The position numbers and the translations under genes were made by a program. Shown piece by piece: positions 9,433 through 18,052 of a stretch of 64,000 nt of DNA. This DNA comes from Sphingobium yanoikuyae (GTDB lineage: Bacteria > Pseudomonadota > Alphaproteobacteria > Sphingomonadales > Sphingomonadaceae). The stretch spans positions 558,001-622,000 of the forward strand of contig NZ_CP139979.1 of assembly GCF_034424525.1 (NCBI RefSeq), in the 5' to 3' direction. The notes below the pieces were generated by a model, which saw only the letters and a program-made list of their open reading frames with translations, made no database searches and was not told where the DNA came from. Position 1 is the first letter of the stretch. The number at the start of each line of letters is the position of its first letter.

Positions 9433-12400
9433 GTGAAAAAATATAGCTTTCTGACATTTACTGCCCTGGCGGGCAGTTTCGCCTTTGCAACGGGAGCCAT
9501 GGCGCAGGGGAGCAGCGCCACGCCGCAGACGACCGAAGCCGATCGCAATCCGGAAGCGACTGGGGAGGTCGCGTCGTCGATCGTCGTGACCGGTTCGCGC
9601 ATTCGTCGTCCGAATCTGGAAGCCAATGCGCCGATCACCACCATTTCGGGCGAGCAGTTCTTCGAGACGGGCCAGCTGTCGGTCGGTGATACGCTGAACG
9701 AGCTGCCGCAGCTGCGCAGCACCTTCAGCCAGCAGAACTCGACCCGCTTCCTGGGCACGCGCGGCCTCAACCTGCTCGACCTCTACGGCCTGGGCACGCA
9801 GCGCACGCTGGTGCTGGTCAATGGTCGCCGCCATGTCGGTTCCGACGTCCTGTCGAACGGCGTGTCGCCCGACACCAACACCTTCCCGACCGACCTGATC
9901 GAACGCGTCGACGTGATGACCGGTGGCGCATCGTCGGTCTATGGTTCGGACGCGATCGCCGGTGTGGTCAACTTCGTGCTGAAGCAGGACTATGAAGGCG
10001 TCCAGGTGCGCGGCCAGAATGGCGCGAGCAAATATGGCGACGCCGGCAACCGCTATGCTTCGATCCTGGCGGGCAAGAATTTCGCCGATGGCCGCGGCAA
10101 TATCGCGATCAACGTCGAATATGCCCAGTCGGACGATTTCTACGGTTCCAACCGTCCGACCATGCGCCAGAACAATGCGTTCATCGTCGTCGACACCGAT
10201 CCGGCCGGCACCGCCAACGGTTCGGACGGCGTGTTCGACCGCCAGTTCTTCCGCGACGTGCGTTCGGCCACCATCTCGCTGGGCGGCCAGACCGGCATCT
10301 TCCAGAGCGCCGGCAACGCGGCCTGCGGTCGTGATGCGGTAGGCGCGGCTTTCGTCTGCAACATGCTGTTCCAGCCCGACGGCACGCTGGTGCCGCAGAC
10401 CGGTGAACGCATCGGCCTGGGCCCCAACGGCAATTATGTCGGCGGCAACGGCACGAGCAGCCGCGAAGGCAAGCTACTGGCGCTGAGCCCCAATCTGGAA
10501 CGCATTTCGGTCAACCTTATGGGCCATTATGAGTTCAGCCCGTCCTTCGTGCCCTTCTGGGAAGCGAAATATGTCCGGGCCGATGCCTATGGCTCGCAGA
10601 GCGGTCCCTTCTTCTCGCAGGGCACGACGCTGGGCGATCCGGGCGGCCGCGAACGCATCCGTCTCGACAATCCGTTCCTGTCGGACCAGGCCCGCACGCT
10701 CCTGACCCAGCAGTTGCTGGCGACGACCGTCAACGCCAATACCGGCGCAGCCCTGACGGCGGCGCAGCTCGACGCGCAGCGCGCCGCGATCAACGCCGGC
10801 ACGTTCCGGTTCAACCTGCGTCGCAACTGGGTCGATTTCGGCATTCGTGACGAAGCCATCCGTCGTGAAACCTATCGCGCCGTCGTCGGTGTCCGCGGCG
10901 ACTTCAACGACGACTGGAACTACGAACTGTCCGTCAACTATGGCGAGCATCGCGAGAAGAATGTCGTCAAGGGCAATGTCAACGTACAGCGCTACCTGCT
11001 GGGTATCGACACCACCCGCGACGCCGCCGGCAACATCGTCTGCCGTTCGAAGCTGAATCCGACCGGTACGGTCGACTATGGCGCGGATGCGGCCATCCTG
11101 GCCGCCGACATTGCGGCATGCGTTCCGATCAATCCCTTCGGCCAGGGCTCGGTCTCGCAGGCTGCGCGCAACTATGTGCTGATGGACACGGTCGCGACAG
11201 GCAAGATCAAGCAGTTCGTGGCGTCCGGCTTCGTGGCGGGCGATACCAGCGCCTGGTTCGAACTGCCCGGCGGCCCGGTCGGCTTCTCGGTCGGTGGCGA
11301 ATATCGCCGCGAGAAGGTCTATTATGACCTGGATGAGCTGACCCAGCAGGGCTACGCCTTCTACAACGCGATCCCGACCTTCCGCGCCCCGGCGTTCGAA
11401 GTGAAGGAGCTGTACGGCGAAATCAGCGTGCCGATCCTGAAGGATGTTCCCTTCTTCAAGGAACTGACCGCCAATGCCTCGGGCCGCGTGTCCGACTATA
11501 AGGGCGCGACCGGCACCGTCTACACCTGGGGCACGGAACTGACCTGGACCCCGGTTCAGGACATCCGCTTCCGCGGCACCTACAACAAGGCGATCCGTGC
11601 GCCCAACGTGGTCGATCTCTATTCGGAGCAGAGCCAGAATTTCGCGCCTGCGCCGAACGATCCCTGCTCGCTGCGCAACATCGGCACCGGTTCCTCCTAT
11701 CGCGAGGCCAATTGCCGTGCGGCCGGCGTGCCGACCAACTATGACTTCGTCTACACCTCGTCGATCGAGCTGATTTCGGGCGGCAACCCCAATCTGCGGG
11801 AAGAAACCTCGACCAGCTGGACTGTCGGTGGCGTTCTGCAGCCCCGCTGGATTCCGGGCCTGTCGCTGTCGGTCGACTATTTCAACATCAAGGTGGACGA
11901 CGTCATCACCGCGCCGTCGGCACAGCAGATCCTGAACGCCTGCTATGACGCACCCAATCTGGACAATCCGTTCTGCGGCCTGTTCACGCGTAACGGCGCG
12001 ACCGAAGGTCCGTCGGGTGAAGCGGCCTATCAGGTGCTTCAGGGTTCGTTGCAGCAGACCACGCTCAACTATGCGAAGCTGACCGCCGAAGGCATCAACG
12101 CCGAACTCAACTATCGTCATGATTTCAGCTGGGGTTCGGCTGGTTTCAAGACGGTCTACACGCGCATGATCAAGCGGAACGAATATCTCAATCCGGCTGA
12201 TCCGAGCTTCCGCAACCAGATCCTGGAAGAACTGGGCGATCCCAAGAACCAGGTCAACTTCAACGGCGACGTGAAGTTCGGCAAGCTGACGATCGGCTAT
12301 CAGATGCGCTGGATCGACAAGATGTACCTCAACACCTATGAGGACTATAACTCGGTCAACGGGCTGCCGCCGCAGAATGCGGACTATGCCTCGCTCAAGA

Positions 12401-12591
12401 AATATCCCGACGTCTTCTATCACGACGCACGTATGGGCTATGACGTGACCGAAAAGTTCAACATCTATGTCGGTGTCGACAATATCGGCAACCGCGCACC
12501 GCCCTTCGGCCTGACCGGCGTGGGTGCGGGTTCGGGCATCTACGACGTCCGCGGCCGCTATGGCTATATCGGCGCCGTCGCCAAGTTCTGA
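9433..12591 (+). CDS. TonB-dependent receptor
   Basis: A 1052-residue outer-membrane receptor. A signal peptide with core FLTFTALAGSFAFATG ends at about residue 25 (AMAQ). The N-terminal plug carries SIVVTGSRIRRPN, the form typical of sphingomonad and xanthomonad receptors, then GTRGLNLLDLYGLG and RTLVLVNGRRHV. The rest is a 22-strand barrel ending in the aromatic residue Phe. The GTG start at 9433 follows AGGGA by about ten bases; the frame is open to 9292 but the added residues do not resemble a signal sequence. The ligand is unknown. A 2OG oxygenase gene follows after a terminator. Confidence 0.93.
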   Translation: MKKYSFLTFTALAGSFAFATGAMAQGSSATPQTTEADRNPEATGEVASSIVVTGSRIRRPNLEANAPITTISGEQFFETGQLSVGDTLNELPQLRSTFSQQNSTRFLGTRGLNLLDLYGLGTQRTLVLVNGRRHVGSDVLSNGVSPDTNTFPTDLIERVDVMTGGASSVYGSDAIAGVVNFVLKQDYEGVQVRGQNGASKYGDAGNRYASILAGKNFADGRGNIAINVEYAQSDDFYGSNRPTMRQNNAFIVVDTDPAGTANGSDGVFDRQFFRDVRSATISLGGQTGIFQSAGNAACGRDAVGAAFVCNMLFQPDGTLVPQTGERIGLGPNGNYVGGNGTSSREGKLLALSPNLERISVNLMGHYEFSPSFVPFWEAKYVRADAYGSQSGPFFSQGTTLGDPGGRERIRLDNPFLSDQARTLLTQQLLATTVNANTGAALTAAQLDAQRAAINAGTFRFNLRRNWVDFGIRDEAIRRETYRAVVGVRGDFNDDWNYELSVNYGEHREKNVVKGNVNVQRYLLGIDTTRDAAGNIVCRSKLNPTGTVDYGADAAILAADIAACVPINPFGQGSVSQAARNYVLMDTVATGKIKQFVASGFVAGDTSAWFELPGGPVGFSVGGEYRREKVYYDLDELTQQGYAFYNAIPTFRAPAFEVKELYGEISVPILKDVPFFKELTANASGRVSDYKGATGTVYTWGTELTWTPVQDIRFRGTYNKAIRAPNVVDLYSEQSQNFAPAPNDPCSLRNIGTGSSYREANCRAAGVPTNYDFVYTSSIELISGGNPNLREETSTSWTVGGVLQPRWIPGLSLSVDYFNIKVDDVITAPSAQQILNACYDAPNLDNPFCGLFTRNGATEGPSGEAAYQVLQGSLQQTTLNYAKLTAEGINAELNYRHDFSWGSAGFKTVYTRMIKRNEYLNPADPSFRNQILEELGDPKNQVNFNGDVKFGKLTIGYQMRWIDKMYLNTYEDYNSVNGLPPQNADYASLKKYPDVFYHDARMGYDVTEKFNIYVGVDNIGNRAPPFGLTGVGAGSGIYDVRGRYGYIGAVAKF

Positions 12592-12616
12592 TCGCAGCGA
12601 CATGCTGTAAGGGAGA

Positions 12617-12648
12617 GGGCCGGATTGACTTCCGGCCCTTTTCGTTTT
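12617..12648 (+). terminator. intrinsic terminator after TonB receptor
   Basis: A perfect GGGCCGG/CCGGCCC stem with an eight-base loop is followed by TTTTCGTTTT, a standard Rho-independent layout. It ends the receptor transcript just before the oxygenase gene. Confidence 0.85.
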
Positions 12649-12658
12649 CTGCTTGGCC

Positions 12659-13627
12659 ATGACTTCCCCCACCGTTTCCCATGCCCGGCAACTGGCCGCA
12701 TCCGGCCAAGTGGCGCAGGCTGTCACCCGGCTGGAACAGGCATCGTCGCAGGGCGATGTCGATGCGCTCTTCTGCCTCGCCACCTGGCATCTGGCGGGCC
12801 ATGGCGTGGCGCGCGATCTGGAGCGGGCGAGGGGCCTGCTGCGCCGCGCGGTCGAGATCGGCCATGTCGATGCGGCGCTGATGGAAATCGCGCTGACCGC
12901 CAATGGCAGCGGCGGGCCGGTCGACTGGACGGAGGCGCTGGCCCGGTTGAAGATCGCGGCGCAGGGTGATCCGGTTGCGCAGCAGCAACTGGCGCTGATC
13001 GAACGCATGGCATTGGCCCCGGACGGTGCGCCTGTGGCCGTGCCCGCGGGCGAAGCGCTGGCCGGCGGCTGGGATGTCCGGCTGTTCCGTCAGTTCCTGA
13101 CGGGCGACGAATGCCATCATGTCATCAGCGAAGGCCAGGCGCTGCTGGAACCGGCGATGGTGATCGATCCGCGCAGTGGCCGGCCCATGCCGCATCCGAT
13201 CCGCACGTCGGATGGCGGGATTTTCGGCCCGGCGCGCGAGGATCTGGTGATCCAGGCGATCAACCGGCGGATTGCGGCGGCAAGCGGGACGATGCTGTCG
13301 GGCGGCGAGCCGCTGACATTGCTGCGCTATGCCGTCGGCCAGCAATATCGGCAGCATCATGATTGCCTGCCCCATGTCCGCAACCAGCGGGCATGGACGA
13401 TGCTGATCTATCTCAACGAAGGCTATGCCGGCGGGGAAACGATCTTCCCGCGGCTGGGCCTGTCGGTGAAGGGGCGGAAGGGCAATGCCTTGCTGTTCCG
13501 CAACACCGATGCGCAGGGGCAGGCGGCGGAAGCCGCCGTGCATCTGGGCGCGCCGGTCATGGCGGGACAGAAATGGCTATGCACCCGCTGGATCAGGCAT
13601 GATCGTCACGATCCCTGGAACCCGTGA
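12659..13627 (+). CDS. Sel1-repeat / 2OG-Fe(II) prolyl-4-hydroxylase-like oxygenase
   Basis: This 322-residue protein has two parts. Residues 1-120 are Sel1/TPR-like helical repeats (ALFCLATWHLAGHGVARDLERA and a second copy). Residues 135-320 are a prolyl 4-hydroxylase-type 2-oxoglutarate dioxygenase domain with HxD at His233/Asp235, a distal His in AVHLGAPV, and the 2OG-binding lysine or arginine in QKWLCTRW. It probably hydroxylates a peptide or protein. It lies directly after the TonB receptor, but a terminator separates them and I see no good ribosome binding site, so its expression signal is unclear. Confidence 0.85.
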   Translation: MTSPTVSHARQLAASGQVAQAVTRLEQASSQGDVDALFCLATWHLAGHGVARDLERARGLLRRAVEIGHVDAALMEIALTANGSGGPVDWTEALARLKIAAQGDPVAQQQLALIERMALAPDGAPVAVPAGEALAGGWDVRLFRQFLTGDECHHVISEGQALLEPAMVIDPRSGRPMPHPIRTSDGGIFGPAREDLVIQAINRRIAAASGTMLSGGEPLTLLRYAVGQQYRQHHDCLPHVRNQRAWTMLIYLNEGYAGGETIFPRLGLSVKGRKGNALLFRNTDAQGQAAEAAVHLGAPVMAGQKWLCTRWIRHDRHDPWNP

Positions 13628-13637
13628 GCATGCGAGG

Positions 13638-13665
13638 CGCAGGCCCGATCCTTGCCGGGCCTGCG
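13638..13665. terminator. bidirectional terminator between convergent genes
   Basis: A perfect 10-bp stem (CGCAGGCCCG with CGGGCCTGCG, eight-base loop) sits between the convergent oxygenase and beta-barrel genes. The T tract is weak on both sides. Confidence 0.55.
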
Positions 13666-13695
13666 TCCGACCGGACATTCTTCGCAGTTCCATTG

Positions 13696-14595
13696 TCAGT
13701 GGAAGCGGATGCCGATGCGACCGACGAAGCCGCTATAGTCGCGGGTGGGGACGTTGGAATCATTGCTGGCATAGCCGGCCTCGCCGAACAGGTTGATCCG
13801 CCGGGTCAGCGCCTGTTCGACGCCGCCGGTCAGGCGCAATTGCGTATCCTCCCGCTTGAAAGGGTAAGCGTTGGAAAAGGCCGCCTTGTAGTTGCGATGG
13901 ACCAGATAGAGCCGGCCATAGACTTCCAGCCCCTCGCGCAGCGGCGTGCGGGCGATCAGCATCGTGCCATAGCCATTATAGCTGAAGCGGTTGGCCTGCG
14001 CATTGGCGTGCAGGCCCAATAGCGACCCCATGATGCGGGTCTGCCCGCCGCCTGGCCGCCAGAGATGGCGCAATTCGCCCAGCCACTCGCTCTGGTCATA
14101 GCCCTGGAAGCGCTGTTCGCTCTGGTTGCGATAGCCGTAACGCAGGCGCACCGTGCTGGTGTGGGCAGGATTGTGGCGGTGGATGAGCTGCACATCCATG
14201 CGCGCGCGATCGAACACCCGCCCATCATCGCCCAGCACATATTCATAGCTGGGCTGGAAGCGCAGCCTGGTCTGCCCCTTGGCCGCCAGTGGCCAGTCGA
14301 TCTGCGCGCCGACGGTCAGCGGATAGCGATTATAATCGGCTTCGGAGGGATAGATGTGGGCGCCCGCGGACGCGCGCAGGATCGCCGGGCCGGCATCATA
14401 GGCCAGGCCCACTTCGCCGGTGAACAGCGACTTGATCCGATCCTGATCGGGACTGTTGTCGACCACGTCGGGTGGCACCACGTCGAGCCCGTAGGAGAGT
14501 TCACCCTCAACCGACAGGTCGCCCGGCTTGGCCCAGCCGGCCTGGGGCATGGCGGCAAGACCCAGCAGGGCGGCGGGAATGACGATCTGTTTCAT
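13696..14595 (-). CDS. outer-membrane beta-barrel protein of the polysaccharide operon
   Basis: A 299-residue protein with a signal peptide (LLGLAAMPQAGWA, cleavage near residue 22), then alternating amphipathic strands with many aromatic and charged residues, ending in GRIGIRFH. About 12 strands can be traced, as in small outer-membrane porins or surface-assembly barrels. It is the last gene of the four-gene operon. Its ATG overlaps the stop of the GT2 gene by four bases. By position it could be the outer-membrane pore for the polymer, but it has no TPR domain like BcsC and its sequence does not reveal a named family to me. Confidence 0.75.
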   Translation of the reverse strand: MKQIVIPAALLGLAAMPQAGWAKPGDLSVEGELSYGLDVVPPDVVDNSPDQDRIKSLFTGEVGLAYDAGPAILRASAGAHIYPSEADYNRYPLTVGAQIDWPLAAKGQTRLRFQPSYEYVLGDDGRVFDRARMDVQLIHRHNPAHTSTVRLRYGYRNQSEQRFQGYDQSEWLGELRHLWRPGGGQTRIMGSLLGLHANAQANRFSYNGYGTMLIARTPLREGLEVYGRLYLVHRNYKAAFSNAYPFKREDTQLRLTGGVEQALTRRINLFGEAGYASNDSNVPTRDYSGFVGRIGIRFH

Positions 14596-16463
14596 GAGAC
14601 CTCCGGCGATGAAGGGGGGGATGGCGGGGGAAGCGGATCGGGCGGCGGGCTTTGCGGCCAGGGGTCGCGCCCGATCTGGATGCGTGTGGACATCGAGGTG
14701 ATCGGGATGGTGAGCGCGGATTCGAGCGTGTACCAGGCGCGCAGCGCGCGGAAGAAGATATAGGGGGGCAGCGCCAGCAGGGCGCGGGGTCGATTATTCG
14801 CCAGGATCGCGATCGCCGCGGCAACCATGGGTGATCCGACCAGCACGGCAACGATCGCCTGCCAATGGGGCAAAGCGATCGATCTCGATGTGATGAGCAG
14901 TTCAAGCAGGCCGAAGATGACGAGCGGGATCATCATCGCCCGGCGCGCGGTGTTCATCAGCATATAGGGCAGGACCAGCTTGCCGCGGATGCTGAAGTCC
15001 GGGGCGCTGATGAGCGAATGGGCGCGCGCGCTGACATGATAGACCGACCGGAACCAGCGCAGCCGCTGTTCGCGCAGATGGGCGAAGCTGGTCGGCACTT
15101 CGGACACATAGCTGACCCGATGATCGACCAGCGTGCGATAGCCCAGTTCGGCGATGCGCAGCGAGATGTCGGTATCCTCGCCATTCATGCCGGAGGCGAA
15201 CTGGCCGACCCGCCGCAGCGCGTCTGCCCGATAGATGACGAACATGCCGGGAATGCCGACCAGCCCGGCCATGACGCTGAGCGCGGGCGAATAATAGCCA
15301 TGCTTGACGATCACCTCGACCAGGCGCCCCGCATCGAAGATCGCGCCGCCTGGCGGCAAGGGCACGCCGCCGACCGCGCCGGCATTGGGATCGGCGAAAT
15401 TCTGCATTGCCAGCGTCAGATTGTCCTCGCCCACCAGCGTGTCGGCGTCGATCCGCACGATGAACGGATAGCGCGCATGCAGCACGCCTTCGTTCAGGGC
15501 ATGGGCCTTGCCGGGCGTCGCGACATGCACGACCCGCCCCTTGAGCGCGGAGCAGGCGTCGATCACGGCGCGGGCGATGTCCGCCGTGCCATCGACCGAG
15601 CCATTGTCCATCACGATCAGTTCGACCTCCGCACCATAATGGGCGGCGGCGCGGTCGATATGCTGGATCGTCTGGCCGATCACATATTGTTCGTTGAAGG
15701 CGGGCACGATGACGCTGACCGGGGCGGCGAAGTCGGGGCGCGACAGGCGATAGCGCTCGGTGACGGCAACGATATAGAGCTGGGCAAAGGTCAGCAGCAC
15801 GAACAGGATGACGCCCGGACCGATGCCGCCGAGCAGGCTGATGTCGCGCATCTCCTCGAACAGCAGGATCGGTTGCTGTGCCGCCCAGATGGCGATGATC
15901 GCCGCGATCGTGCCGGCAATGGCGAGGCGGTAGAGGGCGCGCCCCTTGGGCTGGGGGCCGCGCAGCACCGGCACCGGGGCAGGCATGGTGCCGCGCCGGA
16001 TGATGACGAAGGCGAAGACCGCCATGCCCATTAGCCCGGCCATGACCTGGATCGCGGCCAGCGAAAAGGGGGTGCCGACATAGGCGAACAGCGCCACGCT
16101 GCCGAGGTCAAGGATGGTGCAGAGCGCCATGTAGCGCAGGCATAGGTCGAGGCAGAGCAGGATGCGCGCCCGCACCGATCCCGCCGCATAGAGCGAGAAG
16201 GAGATGAAATAGGAATAGATGAAGGTCCGGATCGAGATCGCGCTGAAGCCCAGATAGGGGCCGAACACATAATCATGGGTGCGGAAGAAGCGGTCGAGAT
16301 AGCCCAGTTCGAACAGCCATAGCTGGAACAGGGCGATGGTCGTGAAGGTCAGCAGCAGAGCGGGTGCGCGCAACATCGATACCGGACGGGCCAGTCCGCC
16401 GGCGACACTGTCCGTCGACTGGAAATTGGCCTGGGTCCGGTCATAATCCGGGGGCGGCGGCAT
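14592..16463 (-). CDS. processive-type GT2 glycosyltransferase (cellulose-synthase-like)
   Basis: A 623-residue membrane glycosyltransferase. About six hydrophobic segments precede the catalytic domain (residues 30-235), the GT2 domain covers about 247-480, and further membrane segments follow at about 490-580. The processive GT2 signature is complete: Asp286 (VMDNGS), DAD at 339-341, GEDTD at 428-432 and QRLRW at 466-470. This is the BcsA/hyaluronan-synthase type. The C terminus is a Pro/Ser-rich tail and no PilZ domain is present, unlike BcsA. ATG 16463 shares one base with the upstream stop codon (TGATG). The donor sugar is not known; the operon suggests UDP-sulfoquinovose or a mixed polymer. 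Confidence 0.88.
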   Translation of the reverse strand: MPPPPDYDRTQANFQSTDSVAGGLARPVSMLRAPALLLTFTTIALFQLWLFELGYLDRFFRTHDYVFGPYLGFSAISIRTFIYSYFISFSLYAAGSVRARILLCLDLCLRYMALCTILDLGSVALFAYVGTPFSLAAIQVMAGLMGMAVFAFVIIRRGTMPAPVPVLRGPQPKGRALYRLAIAGTIAAIIAIWAAQQPILLFEEMRDISLLGGIGPGVILFVLLTFAQLYIVAVTERYRLSRPDFAAPVSVIVPAFNEQYVIGQTIQHIDRAAAHYGAEVELIVMDNGSVDGTADIARAVIDACSALKGRVVHVATPGKAHALNEGVLHARYPFIVRIDADTLVGEDNLTLAMQNFADPNAGAVGGVPLPPGGAIFDAGRLVEVIVKHGYYSPALSVMAGLVGIPGMFVIYRADALRRVGQFASGMNGEDTDISLRIAELGYRTLVDHRVSYVSEVPTSFAHLREQRLRWFRSVYHVSARAHSLISAPDFSIRGKLVLPYMLMNTARRAMMIPLVIFGLLELLITSRSIALPHWQAIVAVLVGSPMVAAAIAILANNRPRALLALPPYIFFRALRAWYTLESALTIPITSMSTRIQIGRDPWPQSPPPDPLPPPSPPSSPEVS

Positions 16464-18052
16464 CAGGGGGCAGGGGCTGTTGCGCGCAGCGGGGTGGTCG
16501 CCGGCGTGGCGGGCGGCGGGACGGGAACCGGGCGATGGACCGTCACCAGCAGAGCCACGGCCGCCCAAGCCGCCGATGCATCACGCGCGAAGGGTTCCAC
16601 CATGACGCCTTCGCGCCGGTCATCGGGGAAGTGGACCAGCCATTGCCGTCCGGCGGGGCGGACCCGTGCCAGCGCGCCGGCAATGTCGCCCGTCAGCACC
16701 TCGATCGTGGTGCCCGGCCTTTGGGTGCCGAAGGCAAGGGCGCTGGGCCGCATCTGACCCAGCAACTGGGCTGTGGCCTGTCCCTGCGGTGCGGTCAGTG
16801 CGCCGGCCTTCAAGGCGACCGGGCGATTGGCCGCAAGCAGGCCCCGCAACTGGACGATCGCCGGCACAAGCCGTTCGCCGCCGCCCCGCAAGATGGTTTC
16901 CGGCAGCATTTCCGCGGCGATCAGACGGCGCGCGCCGCACCGCATTTCTTCCCGCTCATGTGCGGTCAGGGTGATTTCCAACTGGTTGCGATCCAGATGA
17001 TCGGCGGTCGGCAGCGCGATCGAATGGCTGAAGCGCTGATCCTCATCGGTCAGCGTGCGGGTGAAGAGCAGATGATCGTTGAGCGTCACGAACAGCGCGG
17101 TGCGGGTTTCGGCGATCGGCCCGAGCAGCAGGCGCAGGTCGAGCGCGGACGGCAGTTCGCCATTGGGCAATTGCCCAACATCATAGCGATAGCGCCAAGT
17201 GGTTTCCCGATCGAAGCGGCGTGCGCCGCCATTCTCGATCGCGCTGACCAGGCTGACCGGATAGCGCAGCGCCTGAGTCCGGTCGGGACGGATGGCTGCG
17301 CCCTTGTCGATGTCGGTCAGCGCCTGGGCGGCATAGCCGCTTTCGCCGAAATAGATGCCATAGCCTTTCTCGCTCAGCCGCGCGGCGGCGAGCAGGGTGG
17401 CGAGATCCGCCACCTTGTCATCCTCGTCCCATTTGACCGGGATCAGGTCGCCCCACAAGGCGAGCCGGTCGCGGGTGGTGGACGGCGCCTTGTCCAGTTT
17501 GAGGTGCAGGCCGCTTTCCGGCAGGATCGTGACGACGGCGGCCAGCGCTTCATTGGGGGTGCATTCGGCCATCGGACCACGCCCGACAAGCGCCAGTTTG
17601 ACCTCCAGCTGGCCCGAGGCCAGTTCGGCGGGGGTCAGTTCGATCTTGGCACGCCGTTTGAAGCGCCCCTGGTTCAGCACGACGTCGGCGCGCTTGACCC
17701 CGTTGATGCTGATCCGCAGCGCACCCTCGGCATCGGGCACGGCGTCGGTCGCGAAGGCGATATTATAGGTGCCGCTGAGCGGCCGGCTGTCGGTCGGCAG
17801 GCGGAAGACCTTGCTAGCATAGGCCGGAAAGCCGGACAGGATCAGGGGATTGTCCGGGTGCGACTGCGCCACGAACACATCGCGTCCATCGACATCGATG
17901 AAGGGGATGGAGCCGCGCTGATAATCCTCGAACAGAGGGTCGCCCATCCGGACGTTGCGGCCCATGATCGTGTCGAACAGGCCGCTCTGGCCGATCGCGA
18001 TGAGCAGGCCGATGAACAACAGCGCCTGAAGGCAGATGACCCATAATCTCAT
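16463..18052 (-). CDS. BcsB-like periplasmic polysaccharide-synthase subunit
   Basis: A 529-residue protein with an N-terminal membrane segment or uncleaved signal (about residues 4-22) and a large beta-rich periplasmic region. Two repeated jelly-roll-like halves, each with a phrase like LRISINGVK or LFVTLNDHLLF and then a Cys-containing segment (AECTPNE, MRCGARR), resemble the carbohydrate-binding domains of BcsB. A short hydrophobic stretch near residue 500 may be a weak C-terminal anchor before a Pro/Ala tail. It overlaps the neighbouring genes by four bases (ATGA) and one base. BcsB guides nascent cellulose through the periplasm; the same role here is inferred from similarity and from the adjacent GT2. 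Confidence 0.72.
   Translation of the reverse strand: MRLWVICLQALLFIGLLIAIGQSGLFDTIMGRNVRMGDPLFEDYQRGSIPFIDVDGRDVFVAQSHPDNPLILSGFPAYASKVFRLPTDSRPLSGTYNIAFATDAVPDAEGALRISINGVKRADVVLNQGRFKRRAKIELTPAELASGQLEVKLALVGRGPMAECTPNEALAAVVTILPESGLHLKLDKAPSTTRDRLALWGDLIPVKWDEDDKVADLATLLAAARLSEKGYGIYFGESGYAAQALTDIDKGAAIRPDRTQALRYPVSLVSAIENGGARRFDRETTWRYRYDVGQLPNGELPSALDLRLLLGPIAETRTALFVTLNDHLLFTRTLTDEDQRFSHSIALPTADHLDRNQLEITLTAHEREEMRCGARRLIAAEMLPETILRGGGERLVPAIVQLRGLLAANRPVALKAGALTAPQGQATAQLLGQMRPSALAFGTQRPGTTIEVLTGDIAGALARVRPAGRQWLVHFPDDRREGVMVEPFARDASAAWAAVALLVTVHRPVPVPPPATPATTPLRATAPAP

Noticed and set aside
10474..13008. 844-codon minus-strand frame
   Set aside because: It is antisense to the TonB receptor and oxygenase; no motif and no plausible start context.
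16364..18046. 560-codon plus-strand frame
   Set aside because: It is antisense to the BcsB-like gene, whose start and stop overlap its neighbours exactly.
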